Shown: positions 24,789 through 33,953, counted from the stretch's first letter. The stretch: DNA of 64,000 bases from an uncultured Paraprevotella sp. (GCA_910586505.1 CAJUGV010000002.1:62001-126000), one strand, 5' to 3'. The notes: generated by a model not told the origin, from the letters alone. Numbers and translations are program-made.

Positions 24789-26612
24789 ATGAAGAAGTAT
24801 ATAGTATTAATTTGGTTATGTTGTTTTGTACTAACTACGCAAGCAGCAATACAGGTTAAAGCTTCAGCACCAAGTGTGGTAGAGGAAGGGGAACAATTTC
24901 GTTTGAGTTTTACAATAAACACGCAGGATATCACTGATTTTAACTTTCCTTCTTTGAAAGAATTTAGTGTAGATATGGGGCCAAGCCGTTCTTCACAATC
25001 AAGTTTTCAGATGATAAACGGTAGAACGACCCAAAGTAGTTCTGTTACTTATACATATATTTTGAGTGCATTGAAAGCCGGGACTTATACTATTCCTGCT
25101 GCTACTGTTACTATTAGTGGAAAAAAATATAGTTCCAATACATTGCATATAGAAGTCCTGACTGGTGACAATAGAAATTCACAATCTAGGCAACAAAACA
25201 GACGGCAGCACGAAAGAATGCACACTCAGGATGTCGGTTCCAATATTACTGGTAAAGATTTGTTTATTACAGTTACGGCAGACAAGCAGCATCTATATGA
25301 GCAGGAAGCAGTTGTTTTGACATATAAAGTGTATTCATTAGTGAATTTATCACAATTAGCCGGAGGAATGCCGGATTTAGAAGGATTCCATACACAAGAG
25401 ATAGAACTTCCGCAACAGAAAAGTCTGAAGATGGAGACTTACAATGGCCGTTCTTATGGAACGGTTGTATGGCGTCAATATGTACTTTTTCCTCAACGTA
25501 GTGGGACGTTGACAATACCTTCTATTAAATTTGAAGGTATTGTTGTGCAGCAAAATCGCAATATAGATCCAATTGATGCCTTCTTTAATGGGGGAAGTGC
25601 AATGGTGGAGGTAAAGAAAACAATTGTGGCCCCTTCTTTAACATTACAAGTCGAAAGTTTACCGCACCCCCGTCCTGCCATTTTTTCAGGTGCAGTAGGT
25701 AAATTTGATATTAGTGCTTCGCTTATGCCTAATGAGATAAAGGTTAACGATGCATTAACTCTAAGATTAACAGTATCGGGAAGTGGCAATATGAAACTAA
25801 TGAAAGCTCCGGCTGTTAACTTTCCAAAAGATTTTGAGACATATGATGCGAAAATAACCGATAAGATTAAAGTTGGGCGTACCGGGGTGTCTGGAAATAA
25901 ATCATTTGATTATTTAGCTGTGCCACGCCATGCGGGAGAATATAAGATTCCGGCAGTTGAATTCTGCTATTTTGATACTGAAGTAAAGTCTTACAAGACT
26001 TTGAAGACGCAAGACTTTAAGATTGATGTAGCAAAGGGAAAAGGGCATAGTTCTGAAGGTGAGTATATAAATAAGGAGAGTGTGGAAATGCTTGCATCAG
26101 ATATTCGCTATATTCATCAGGGTGATGTTCATTTGAAGCAAAAGGGTGAAGCTTATTTTACCACGTCCGGTTATTATTGGAGTTATGTTGTACCTTTGCT
26201 GTTGTTCATGTCGCTTGTGCTAGTATTCCGTAGAAAAGCTGTGGAGAATGCCAATGTGGCAAAGATGCGTAACAAAAAAGCAAGTAAGGCTGCAACCAAG
26301 CGGTTAAAGCAAGCTTCTGTATTGCTAAGGACTGGAAAACCGGCAGAGTTTTATGATGAAGTATTGAAAGCATTATGGGGATATGTGGGAGACAAACTTA
26401 ATATCTCAATTGCGGATTTGAATAAGGAGAATATTACTGAGAAGCTTTTATTAAAAGGTGCTGATAAGTCAATTGTGCAGAAGTTGGTAGAAACGATGAA
26501 TGATTGTGAGTTTGCTCGTTATGCACCAGGTGATCCGATGCAGGCTATGGATAAAATATATGAATCGGCCACAGAGGTCATCAATAAAATGGAGAGTTCT
26601 ATTAAACGATAA
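24789..26612 (+). CDS. batD: Oxygen-tolerance protein BatD
   Basis: A 607-residue exported protein: signal peptide MKKYIVLIWLCCFVLTTQA, a large beta-rich periplasmic region made of repeated Ig-like units, one TM helix near residues 455-475 (YYWSYVVPLLLFMSLVLVF), and a basic cytoplasmic tail. The ATG at 24789 is preferred to an in-frame GTG at 24777, which would add four residues before the signal peptide. Confidence 0.9.
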   Translation: MKKYIVLIWLCCFVLTTQAAIQVKASAPSVVEEGEQFRLSFTINTQDITDFNFPSLKEFSVDMGPSRSSQSSFQMINGRTTQSSSVTYTYILSALKAGTYTIPAATVTISGKKYSSNTLHIEVLTGDNRNSQSRQQNRRQHERMHTQDVGSNITGKDLFITVTADKQHLYEQEAVVLTYKVYSLVNLSQLAGGMPDLEGFHTQEIELPQQKSLKMETYNGRSYGTVVWRQYVLFPQRSGTLTIPSIKFEGIVVQQNRNIDPIDAFFNGGSAMVEVKKTIVAPSLTLQVESLPHPRPAIFSGAVGKFDISASLMPNEIKVNDALTLRLTVSGSGNMKLMKAPAVNFPKDFETYDAKITDKIKVGRTGVSGNKSFDYLAVPRHAGEYKIPAVEFCYFDTEVKSYKTLKTQDFKIDVAKGKGHSSEGEYINKESVEMLASDIRYIHQGDVHLKQKGEAYFTTSGYYWSYVVPLLLFMSLVLVFRRKAVENANVAKMRNKKASKAATKRLKQASVLLRTGKPAEFYDEVLKALWGYVGDKLNISIADLNKENITEKLLLKGADKSIVQKLVETMNDCEFARYAPGDPMQAMDKIYESATEVINKMESSIKR

Positions 26613-26626
26613 TAAAAACGGATCTT

Positions 26627-27370
26627 ATGAAAAAACTGATTTTGATGTGTATGGCATTAGTTTATATTTTGCCACAGTACGCTCAAAGTAAAGCGGCGGC
26701 CGATAGTGCTTATGCAGCCGAGGAATATGAAAAGGCTATATCTATATATACAAATCTTTTAAAAGAGGGTGAGCATGCAGATGTATATTATAATTTAGGA
26801 AATGCTTATTATAAGGCGGGACGTATGGCTTTAGCGATTTTGAATTATGAACGTGCAATTTTGTTGGATCCCGGTAATTCGGATATAAGGTTTAATTTGG
26901 AGCTGGCACGAAGTAAGACTGTGGATAAAATAATACCGGAAAGTGAGATGTTTTTTGTTACTTGGTATAAGAATATTATAAATATGATAAGTATGGATCA
27001 ATGGGCGTATGCTGCTGTGGTTGCATTTATCGTAATGTGTGTTTGTGTATTGTTATATTTCCTTGGGAATAAGATATTATTAAAGAAGTTAGGTTTCTTT
27101 GGAGCTTTGGCGATGCTTCTATTTGTTTTGATGGCCAATGTTTTTGCTTGGACACAATATAAGAATCAGAATGAACGTAATGGTGCGGTCATAATGGCTG
27201 GTTCCGTTGTTGTAAAAAGTACGCCGAATGAATCTGGTACGGATTTGTTTGTCTTACATGAAGGCGTACGGGTAGAAGTCATTGATAATTCAATGAAAGA
27301 ATGGAAGGAGGTACGGTTATCTGATGGTAAACGCGGATGGATACCGACAAAAGTAATGGAGGTGATTTGA
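26627..27370 (+). CDS. batE: BatE: TPR and SH3-domain membrane protein
   Basis: A 247-residue protein with signal peptide (1-18), TPR repeats (EEYEKAISIYTNLLKEGEHADVYYNLGNAYYKAG), two TM helices (about 122-145 and 152-172), and a C-terminal bacterial SH3 domain (VVKSTPNESGTDLFVLHEGVRVEVIDNSMKEWKEV). It closes the Bat set; the next gene begins one base after its stop. Confidence 0.88.
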   Translation: MKKLILMCMALVYILPQYAQSKAAADSAYAAEEYEKAISIYTNLLKEGEHADVYYNLGNAYYKAGRMALAILNYERAILLDPGNSDIRFNLELARSKTVDKIIPESEMFFVTWYKNIINMISMDQWAYAAVVAFIVMCVCVLLYFLGNKILLKKLGFFGALAMLLFVLMANVFAWTQYKNQNERNGAVIMAGSVVVKSTPNESGTDLFVLHEGVRVEVIDNSMKEWKEVRLSDGKRGWIPTKVMEVI

Positions 27371-27371
27371 T

Positions 27372-28061
27372 ATGGGTCTGGACGAATGGATTGAGATTGA
27401 TCAGCAGCTACTGTTACGGCTGAACGGCAGTGCATCTTTATTTTGCGACAATCTGATGGGAGGGATAACGACAACAGTAGCCTGGATTCCGGTAGCTGTC
27501 ATCTTATTTTATGTGCTTGTTAAGAATAATTCGATGCGTGAAGTATGGCTTATAGTTCTTTTTCTTGCCCTGTCAATATTGTTGGCTGATCAGTTTTCCT
27601 CTTCTTTTTGTAAGCCGTATTTTGCCCGGTTTCGTCCGGCACAAGATCCTTTACTGATGTATATGGTAGATGTGGTGGATGGTTATCGCGGAGGACGTTA
27701 TGGATTTATTTCCAGTCATGCTGCCAATACTTTTGCCGTATGCATATTTCTTGCCTTACTTATCCGTAATGGTTGGATTACATTTTCTCTTGTTTTGTGG
27801 GCAACGCTTTGTTCTTATTCCCGTATTTATTTAGGTGTGCATTACCCCGGTGATATATTGTTTGGCGGGTTATGGGGATTGCTGACGGGTTTTCTCGTTT
27901 ACATGGCATGTGCTTATCTTTTGCGAAAGATCTCCCAGAACAGAGTTTTTGTTTCAGAACAATACACTTCTACAGGCTACTCTGTAGCTGATTTGGAGGT
28001 ATTCCAGGCAGTGCTTTACCTCACTTATGTGATTTTGGCGATACGGGCTGTTGTAATTTGA
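27372..28061 (+). CDS. PAP2-family membrane phosphatase
   Basis: A 229-residue integral membrane phosphatase. The three catalytic blocks are visible: KPYFARFRP, SSHAANT (variant of PSGH, with the catalytic His) and SRIYLGVHYPGD. Likely substrates are lipid phosphates such as undecaprenyl pyrophosphate or PgpB-type lipids; the exact one is unknown. It starts one base after batE, so it is transcribed with the Bat operon. It ends 15 bases from the convergent GH25 gene. Confidence 0.9.
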   Translation: MGLDEWIEIDQQLLLRLNGSASLFCDNLMGGITTTVAWIPVAVILFYVLVKNNSMREVWLIVLFLALSILLADQFSSSFCKPYFARFRPAQDPLLMYMVDVVDGYRGGRYGFISSHAANTFAVCIFLALLIRNGWITFSLVLWATLCSYSRIYLGVHYPGDILFGGLWGLLTGFLVYMACAYLLRKISQNRVFVSEQYTSTGYSVADLEVFQAVLYLTYVILAIRAVVI

Positions 28062-28076
28062 TGGGGCAAAGGATCT

Positions 28077-28892
28077 TCATTTGTTGATCAGGATATCTCC
28101 CAGATGATAGTTGTCCATAAAGCGGCTACGGTCTACCGGACCGTTGATGCCGTTGATTCTTCCGTTGGCCGTGAATTGCCACATGACAAATTTAATATCA
28201 TCTGTCAACTCCGGTACTTCATCCCTGTAACGTGCTATCATATATTTATATTCAGTGTATTTACCGGCCAAATACTTGTTGTAGAAGTTGTTGGATGTAT
28301 AAATTATGGGTTTTAATCCATAATGCTCCTCTACCATACGCAAGAAATGCGTGAGTCTTTCGCAGAATCGTTTGGAATTAGTTCTTCCTATGATTTCGAC
28401 GTCTATGATAGGAATCAGATCTTGCTCGTCCAAATTGACAGTGCTTGTGAAATTTTTGAACTGGGTTTCCGCATCTACCGTAGGGCTGAAGAAGTGGTAA
28501 CATCCGACTTTCAAACCCGCTTTCCGGGCCTCATTCAGATTATAGCGATAAGTGACATCAACCAATGATGCTCCTTCTGTGGCCTTCAGATATACATAGC
28601 TTACGTTTTTGTCGGTCTTGACCATTTGCCAGTTAATGTTGCCCTGATAACGGGACACATCTATGCCATATCGGTGTTCATTCTTGTTGATATGATGACG
28701 ATAGGCTTCTTCTACAGGCATGACCGCAGGGTGCGACAGGCTAGGCGCAACCATAGCATCCGGCTCTATCATAGCCAGTATGACATTCTCTTTATTTTGA
28801 TGTTTCTCTTTTTTGCGGCCATATACGGGGATTGCCGTAAGGCAGCATGATATAATGATAAGAAATGATGTGAAACTCCTCATGGTTAGCAA
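28077..28892 (-). CDS. GH25-family lysozyme (muramidase)
   Basis: A 271-residue exported glycoside hydrolase of family 25, which cuts the MurNAc-GlcNAc bond of peptidoglycan. A signal peptide (1-24) precedes a linker and the catalytic domain from about residue 77. Its motifs are GIDVSRYQGNINW, VYLKATEGAS and IPIIDVEIIG (the DxE catalytic pair). It is either a cell-wall remodelling enzyme or an antibacterial one. Confidence 0.92.
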   Translation of the reverse strand: MLTMRSFTSFLIIISCCLTAIPVYGRKKEKHQNKENVILAMIEPDAMVAPSLSHPAVMPVEEAYRHHINKNEHRYGIDVSRYQGNINWQMVKTDKNVSYVYLKATEGASLVDVTYRYNLNEARKAGLKVGCYHFFSPTVDAETQFKNFTSTVNLDEQDLIPIIDVEIIGRTNSKRFCERLTHFLRMVEEHYGLKPIIYTSNNFYNKYLAGKYTEYKYMIARYRDEVPELTDDIKFVMWQFTANGRINGINGPVDRSRFMDNYHLGDILINK

Positions 28893-28903
28893 GTGTTATC
28901 CTG

Positions 28904-28911
28904 CAAATTTA
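28904..28911 (-). promoter_or_regulatory. -7 box (TAAATTTG) for the GH25 gene
   Basis: Exact TAnnTTTG match on the minus strand, 11 bases before the GH25 start codon, so the leader would be very short. Confidence 0.45.
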
Positions 28912-28964
28912 TATATTTTGCAGACGAAATACAAGTATTTAGGGTTTCATAAGGATATTATTAG

Positions 28965-28972
28965 TATTTTTG
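28965..28972 (+). promoter_or_regulatory. -7 box (TATTTTTG) for the esterase gene
   Basis: Exact TAnnTTTG match 37 bases before the start at 29010, with a TTTC -33-like element at 28944-28947 after a 17-base spacer. Confidence 0.5.
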
Positions 28973-29009
28973 TTTAGTTTTTAATTCTATAACTAATGAT
29001 AATACAGAG

Positions 29010-30473
29010 ATGAGAAGATGGATGATGGCGGCTTGCTTTCTTGTACTTTTATGCGGAAATCAAACCGGGGTACAGGCACAGAAGCAGTTCGATGTGAAAC
29101 TTTGGGAGTATGGATTGCCCAATACTAATGGGAAGGACAGTAGGGAAGAGAATCATCAGGAAGGAATCTATACTCCCGAGATAAGGGTTTTTCTTCCCGA
29201 TAAGGAAAAGGCTACCGGGCGTGCTGTGCTGGCATGTCCGGGTGGAGGATATTCGTTTATAGCTCTTGGTCATGAAGGATACGATTGGGCCTCTTATTTT
29301 AATGAGATGGGAATTGCTTATGTTGTATTGAAATACCGTTTGCCTTATGGGCATCCGGAGGTTCCGCAGAGTGATGCGCAGGAGGCGATGAGAGTGATAA
29401 GGGAGCATGCGGACGAGTGGGGAATTAACAGGCATGATGTGGGTATTATGGGGTTTTCCGCCGGTGGCCATCTGGCATCAACCGTGGCTGTGAAAGCTCC
29501 TTTTGATCTGCGACCTGATTTTCAGATTCTGTTTTATCCGGTTGTTTCAATGGAACTGAATCAGACGCATAATGGTTCTGTTTATTCTCTTTTAGGCAAG
29601 TCGCCTTCTCATGACGACCAACTGCGTTATTCTAATGAGCGGCATATACGTCGTCACATGGTAGCTCCCGCTTTATTGTTGTTGAGTAGTGATGACCGGG
29701 TGGTGCCTACATCCAATTCGATTAAATATTTTACGTCTTTATCGCAGTCAGAGGTTCCCGTATCAATGCATATTTATCCTGTAGGGGAGCACGGATGGGG
29801 ATATAATACTTCATTTGCATGTCACGAACAGATGTTGGGCGATTTGAGAGCATGGCTTGAGAGTTTGCCAAAGGCACCGGTCAAAGATGCTGTCAGGGTA
29901 GCATGTATCGGTAATAGTATTACGGATGGTTATGGTATTGCGCGAAGTGAAGAATACGGTTATCCGGCTGTTCTGGGCCGTAAACTGGGAGATAAGTTTT
30001 GTGTGAAGAATTTCGGTGTGAGCGGACATACCATGTTGCAGAAAGGCGATTGTCCTTATATGGCTAATGATGTATATCGTTGGTGTAAGGATTTTAATCC
30101 TGATATTGTGGTTATCAAGTTGGGGACAAATGACAGCAAGCCGCAAAACTGGAAACATAAGGATGAGTTCATGAATGATGCGCAGAAGATGATAGACGAA
30201 CTGAAAGCATTGCCTGCTAAGCCTGATATTTATATGGTTTATCCCGTCAAGGCTATGAGTCAGGCATTTGATATTTCAGATAGTGTGATTGTGAATGAGA
30301 TCATACCGATGATTAAGAAACTGGCTCGAAAGAATAAACTTAAAGTGATAGATCTTCATTCCGTATTCGATGGTCGTTCCGAATGGTTTATCGGAGACGG
30401 TATTCATCCGAACGATAAGGGTGCGGCGGTGATTGCCGAAGAAGTGGGGAAAGCGATTTTGGGAAATAGATAA
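29010..30473 (+). CDS. Two-domain exported esterase: alpha/beta hydrolase plus SGNH hydrolase
   Basis: A 487-residue exported protein (signal peptide to about residue 24). Residues 60-285 form an alpha/beta hydrolase of the acetylxylan/feruloyl esterase type (ACPGGGYSF oxyanion region, nucleophile GFSAGGH near 148, acid in SSDDRVVP, catalytic His in GEHGWGY). Residues 292-487 form an SGNH/GDSL esterase with block I GNSITDG, block III GTNDS and block V GDGIHPNDKG. Both active sites look complete. Substrates are probably acetylated or feruloylated plant or host glycans; no polysaccharide utilisation genes flank it. Confidence 0.88.
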   Translation: MRRWMMAACFLVLLCGNQTGVQAQKQFDVKLWEYGLPNTNGKDSREENHQEGIYTPEIRVFLPDKEKATGRAVLACPGGGYSFIALGHEGYDWASYFNEMGIAYVVLKYRLPYGHPEVPQSDAQEAMRVIREHADEWGINRHDVGIMGFSAGGHLASTVAVKAPFDLRPDFQILFYPVVSMELNQTHNGSVYSLLGKSPSHDDQLRYSNERHIRRHMVAPALLLLSSDDRVVPTSNSIKYFTSLSQSEVPVSMHIYPVGEHGWGYNTSFACHEQMLGDLRAWLESLPKAPVKDAVRVACIGNSITDGYGIARSEEYGYPAVLGRKLGDKFCVKNFGVSGHTMLQKGDCPYMANDVYRWCKDFNPDIVVIKLGTNDSKPQNWKHKDEFMNDAQKMIDELKALPAKPDIYMVYPVKAMSQAFDISDSVIVNEIIPMIKKLARKNKLKVIDLHSVFDGRSEWFIGDGIHPNDKGAAVIAEEVGKAILGNR

Positions 30474-30500
30474 GTATAGAAATAGGGGATGAAAAACAGA

Positions 30501-30540
30501 AAAGGTTGCCGCCGGAATTCCGGGATGGCAACCTTTTCTT
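30501..30540. terminator. Bidirectional terminator between convergent genes
   Basis: Stem AAAGGTTGCC / GGCAACCTTT with an internal GCCGGAATTCCGG palindrome, flanked by A-rich and T-rich ends. It lies between the esterase (+) and ribonuclease G (-) and can serve both. Confidence 0.8.
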
Positions 30541-30541
30541 G

Positions 30542-32119
30542 TTAGTGTTTGATTTCTATCTCTTCTTTCATATCTATTTCCTGTCCGTTCTTATCATAGA
30601 ATTCATACTGCAAGAATCCTAATTTCTGACTGGGAATAACTTTAAGTCCGAACCCATACTTGATTTGCCATTTACGTTTCAGGGAGACAATTCCCTGGTT
30701 GATATAGGCTGCCACATAGGGATGAACGTGAAGCGTGAAATTCTTAATACTCAATTTATTGGCCATTGTGCTGATCTTGTTTTCCAATACATCGGTAAAC
30801 AGAAAACTTGATTTCACAGTACCCTTACCGAAACAAGTAGGACATACCTCATCCACCGTTACGTCCATCACCGGACGCACGCGTTGACGTGTAATCTGCA
30901 TTAAGCCGAATTTGCTTAATGGCAGGATGTTATGGCGGGCGCGGTCTTTTTTCATGTTTTCACACATGCGTTCGTATAACTTCTGTCGGTCTTCCGCCAC
31001 ATTCATATCAATGAAGTCCACTACGATTATACCTCCCATGTCGCGCAGTCTCAACTGGCGGGCCAGCTCATCTGCAGCTCCGAGGTTTACGTCCAATGCA
31101 TTAGCCTCCTGTCCGTCTTTCGATTTGGAGCGATTACCGCTGTTCACGTCCACTACATGCAATGCTTCCGTATGCTCAATAATCAGATAAGCGCCGTGCT
31201 TATAAGATACGGTTTTACCAAACGAGGATTTGATCTGTTTCGTTACCTCAAAGTTGTCAAAGATGGGAAGCTTACCGGTATACTGTTTTACGATAGCAGC
31301 ACTTTCAGGAGCTATCAGAGTTACATAATCTTTTACTTCACTGAAAATATCCTTATCGTTGATATAGATATTTTCATACGAAGGATTGAACAAATCACGT
31401 AGCATGGCTACCGTACGGCTTGTTTCTTCAAAAACCATAGTCGGTAGTTTGCTTGCTTTTTGTGCTTTAATAAAGGTTTCTTCGCATCTTTTGATCAGAA
31501 CTTTAAGTTCCGTGTCGAGTTCGGCCACGCGTTTACCTTCGGCTACTGTTCTGACAATAACGCCGAAGTTCTTCGGTTTGATGCTCTGTATGAGCTGTTT
31601 CAGGCGTGCGCGTTCCTCAGCCGATTTGATTTTGGAAGACACTGATACCTTGTCTTGAAAAGGCATCAGCACCAAAAAACGTCCGGGAAACGACAGCTCG
31701 CATGTAAGCCGCGGGCCTTTGGTCGAAATGGGTTCTTTTACAATCTGTACCAGAATCTCCTGTCCTTGTTGGAGCGTGGTTTGTACGCTTCCTTCTTTTT
31801 CAAGGTCCGGCAATATAGATGCCTTGGAGAACGGATATAGTTTCTTCTTGTCGCTGGTTACTTGCTTGAGGTATTTCGCGTAAGAGTTAAACTTTGGGCC
31901 AAGATCAAGATAATGTAAGAAGGCATCGCGTTCATAGCCCACATTTACAAAACATGCGTTCAGACCCGGCATCAGTTTTCTCACCTTTGCCAGATATATG
32001 TTGCCTACGACAAAAGAGGCCGACCGGCCTTCTTTCTGGAATTCCACCAGTCTCTTGTCTTCCAAGAGTGCGATGGAAATGTCTTTGGGCTGCACGTCAA
32101 CTATAACTTCGCTTGTCAT
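30542..32119 (-). CDS. rng: Ribonuclease G (Rne/Rng family)
   Basis: Endoribonuclease involved in rRNA maturation and mRNA decay. The 525-residue protein has an N-terminal S1 domain (SASFVVGNIYLAKVRKLMPGLNACFVNVG), the RNase H-like and DNase I-like core with IVVDFIDM (catalytic Asp region), and the zinc-link CPTCFGKG motif. It lacks the long C-terminal scaffold of RNase E, so RNase G type is the better name. Confidence 0.93.
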   Translation of the reverse strand: MTSEVIVDVQPKDISIALLEDKRLVEFQKEGRSASFVVGNIYLAKVRKLMPGLNACFVNVGYERDAFLHYLDLGPKFNSYAKYLKQVTSDKKKLYPFSKASILPDLEKEGSVQTTLQQGQEILVQIVKEPISTKGPRLTCELSFPGRFLVLMPFQDKVSVSSKIKSAEERARLKQLIQSIKPKNFGVIVRTVAEGKRVAELDTELKVLIKRCEETFIKAQKASKLPTMVFEETSRTVAMLRDLFNPSYENIYINDKDIFSEVKDYVTLIAPESAAIVKQYTGKLPIFDNFEVTKQIKSSFGKTVSYKHGAYLIIEHTEALHVVDVNSGNRSKSKDGQEANALDVNLGAADELARQLRLRDMGGIIVVDFIDMNVAEDRQKLYERMCENMKKDRARHNILPLSKFGLMQITRQRVRPVMDVTVDEVCPTCFGKGTVKSSFLFTDVLENKISTMANKLSIKNFTLHVHPYVAAYINQGIVSLKRKWQIKYGFGLKVIPSQKLGFLQYEFYDKNGQEIDMKEEIEIKH

Positions 32120-32166
32120 TCTTTTAATTTTACTGAGTGATTCTTTATCGGCCTTTTAATACAAAG

Positions 32167-32211
32167 AACAAACTTGTCGGCTTTCTTAAAGAGCCCGTCC
32201 AAGTTTGTTCC
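32167..32211. terminator. Large hairpin between the mS38-like gene and rng
   Basis: Perfect 11-bp outer stem (GAACAAACTTG / CAAGTTTGTTC) with an inner GGCT/AGCC pairing. It lies between the tiny ribosomal gene and rng on the minus strand. The following T run is weak, so partial termination or processing is possible. Confidence 0.55.
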
Positions 32212-32239
32212 TTATTTTTTGCTTACAGACAAGCGTTGG

Positions 32240-32329
32240 CTACTTGCTCTTATGTCTGTTCTTTCTCAGTCTTTTTTTACGCTTGTGTGTAGCCATCTTG
32301 TGTCTTTTCTTTTTCTTTCCGCTTGGCAT
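32240..32329 (-). CDS. mS38/bS22-like tiny ribosomal protein (AURKAIP1/COX24 domain)
   Basis: A 29-codon gene, almost entirely Lys, Arg and His: MPSGKKKKRHKMATHKRKKR followed by a run ending RHKSK. This matches the short AURKAIP1/COX24-domain proteins annotated in Bacteroidetes, related to the C terminus of mitochondrial ribosomal protein mS38 and to mycobacterial bS22, which bind the small-subunit rRNA. It sits between an HU gene and rng. Too short for ordinary gene finders; ribosome binding here is inferred from family. Confidence 0.85.
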   Translation of the reverse strand: MPSGKKKKRHKMATHKRKKRLRKNRHKSK

Positions 32330-32383
32330 AGCTCTAATTTTTATAAGTTAATAAATCTGTTTACAATTTGATATCTGAAGAAT

Positions 32384-32662
32384 TTATTTCTTGATTGCAT
32401 CCACAAATATTTTGGCGGGCTTGAAAGCCGGGATGTTGTGCTCGTCAATGATTATGGTTGTATTCTTGGAAATGTTGCGGGCGGTCTTCTTCGCTCTCTT
32501 TTTAAGAATGAAGCTACCAAAGCCGCGAAGATAAACATTATCTTCTTTCTCTATTAAAGATTCCTTCACTGATTCCATAAAAGCCTCTACGGTGGTCAGC
32601 ACGGTAGTTTTGTCAATGCCCGTTTTTTGTGAAATCTCGTTTACAATTTCTGCTTTTGTCAT
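32384..32662 (-). CDS. HU/IHF-family DNA-binding protein
   Basis: A 92-residue HU-fold protein: MTKAEIVNEISQKTGIDKTTV, EDNVYLRGFGSFILKKRAKKTARNISKNTTI and FKPAKIFVDAIKK. The arm motif has KNTT where classical HU has NPRT/NPQT, as in IHF-like Bacteroidetes paralogues. It is the third HU-type protein in this window and shares little sequence with the other two. Confidence 0.92.
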   Translation of the reverse strand: MTKAEIVNEISQKTGIDKTTVLTTVEAFMESVKESLIEKEDNVYLRGFGSFILKKRAKKTARNISKNTTIIIDEHNIPAFKPAKIFVDAIKK

Positions 32663-32715
32663 CTTTCTGTAAAAATAAATGTTTGTAATTGCCTAATTCC
32701 TAAATTTTTGGAATG

Positions 32716-32723
32716 CAAATATA
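32716..32723 (-). promoter_or_regulatory. -7 box (TATATTTG) for the HU gene
   Basis: Exact TAnnTTTG match on the minus strand, 53 bases before the HU start codon. Confidence 0.55.
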
Positions 32724-32773
32724 TAGCTTTTTAATAAGGAAAGAAAGAATATTGCTGAAAAAAAACTTGTTTT

Positions 32774-32807
32774 TTTGCTTTTTACAGTCTCGAAACAGCT
32801 AATTTTG
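32774..32807 (+). promoter_or_regulatory. Promoter of mutY
   Basis: TTTG (32774-32777) and TAATTTTG (32800-32807), spacer 22 bases. The -7 box lies downstream of an in-frame start at 32775, which shows that the true mutY start is the later ATG at 32832. Confidence 0.6.
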
Positions 32808-32831
32808 TACTGTTTATATGCTTTGACTGCG

Positions 32832-33893
32832 ATGGAAGATAATAATTTTGCCGGCAGACTGCTGGCGTGGTATCATGAAAACCGACGGAATTTACCGTGG
32901 AGAAATACTCATGATCCTTATATAATATGGATTTCGGAGATTATTCTGCAACAGACGAGAGTAGCGCAGGGATATGATTATTTTCTACGTTTTATGGAGC
33001 GCTTTCCGGATGCGGATGCCCTTGTTTCCGCGACAGAGGATGAGGTGCTGAGATGCTGGCAAGGACTGGGGTACTATTCGCGTGCCAGAAATTTGCATGC
33101 GGCGGCACATCAGATTGCGGAGCAGGGCGGTTTTCCGAAAACGTATGAAGGGATCCGTAACTTGAAGGGGGTGGGCGACTATACGGCGGCAGCAATTGCA
33201 TCCTTTGCCTATGGATTGCCGCATGCCGTCGTGGACGGGAATGTCTATAGGGTGCTTTCACGTTTCTTCGGGGTAGAAGAACCGATAGATACTGGGGGTG
33301 GTAAAAAATATTTTGCATCTCTTGCGCAGGCCCTTTTGCCGGAAGGGCGTGAGTCGGCCGATTATAATCAGGCCGTGATGGATTTCGGTGCCTTGCAGTG
33401 CGTGCCGAACAGTCCCCGATGTATTGACTGTCCGCTTTCGGACGGATGTGTGGCTTATCGCGACGGGCGTGTTTCGGAGTTTCCTGTGAAGTCCCGCACG
33501 TTGAAAGTGAAGGAACGTTATTTACATTATATGTATATAGAGGCGGAAGGAGAGATCGCCCTTTTCAAACGGGAGGGGAATGATATATGGCGCGGTCTTT
33601 ATGAACCGTTTCTGATAGAGACCAACGGTCCGTGCGGGGTGGAAGAACTGTGGGCCGGTACGGAGGTGCCGGAGGCTCTTCGTGCGGGGGATGCGGTGCT
33701 TACTTTTCTGTGTGGGGGAGTGCGTCACCAACTTACGCACCGCACATTGATTTGTGATTTCTGTAAAGTGGAATTGAAAGCGAAGCCGCAAGATTTCGGA
33801 CGTCCTGTATGTTGGGTAAGTCCTCATGAGGCGGCCGGGTTTGCTGTGCCGCGTCTGATAGCCATGCTTTTTGAAAAGTTCGGTTTATGTTAG
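32832..33893 (+). CDS. mutY: A/G-specific adenine DNA glycosylase
   Basis: Removes adenine mispaired with 8-oxoguanine. Visible features are ISEIILQQTRV (catalytic Glu region), the helix-hairpin-helix GVGDYTAAAI, the catalytic Asp in VVDGNVYRVLSR, and a complete 4Fe-4S loop CVPNSPRCIDCPLSDGC (C-x6-C-x2-C-x5-C). A C-terminal NUDIX-like domain follows. The start at 32832 gives 353 residues; the upstream in-frame start would lie within the promoter. Confidence 0.95.
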   Translation: MEDNNFAGRLLAWYHENRRNLPWRNTHDPYIIWISEIILQQTRVAQGYDYFLRFMERFPDADALVSATEDEVLRCWQGLGYYSRARNLHAAAHQIAEQGGFPKTYEGIRNLKGVGDYTAAAIASFAYGLPHAVVDGNVYRVLSRFFGVEEPIDTGGGKKYFASLAQALLPEGRESADYNQAVMDFGALQCVPNSPRCIDCPLSDGCVAYRDGRVSEFPVKSRTLKVKERYLHYMYIEAEGEIALFKREGNDIWRGLYEPFLIETNGPCGVEELWAGTEVPEALRAGDAVLTFLCGGVRHQLTHRTLICDFCKVELKAKPQDFGRPVCWVSPHEAAGFAVPRLIAMLFEKFGLC

Positions 33894-33953
33894 GAAAAAC
33901 AAAAGGTTTGCATAAAAAGTGGCACGAATGTTGGTGAAATATGGTTTATTTAT

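Noticed and set aside
32775..32831. Upstream start of mutY
   Set aside because: The -7 box TAATTTTG lies within it; MutY family proteins align from the ATG at 32832.
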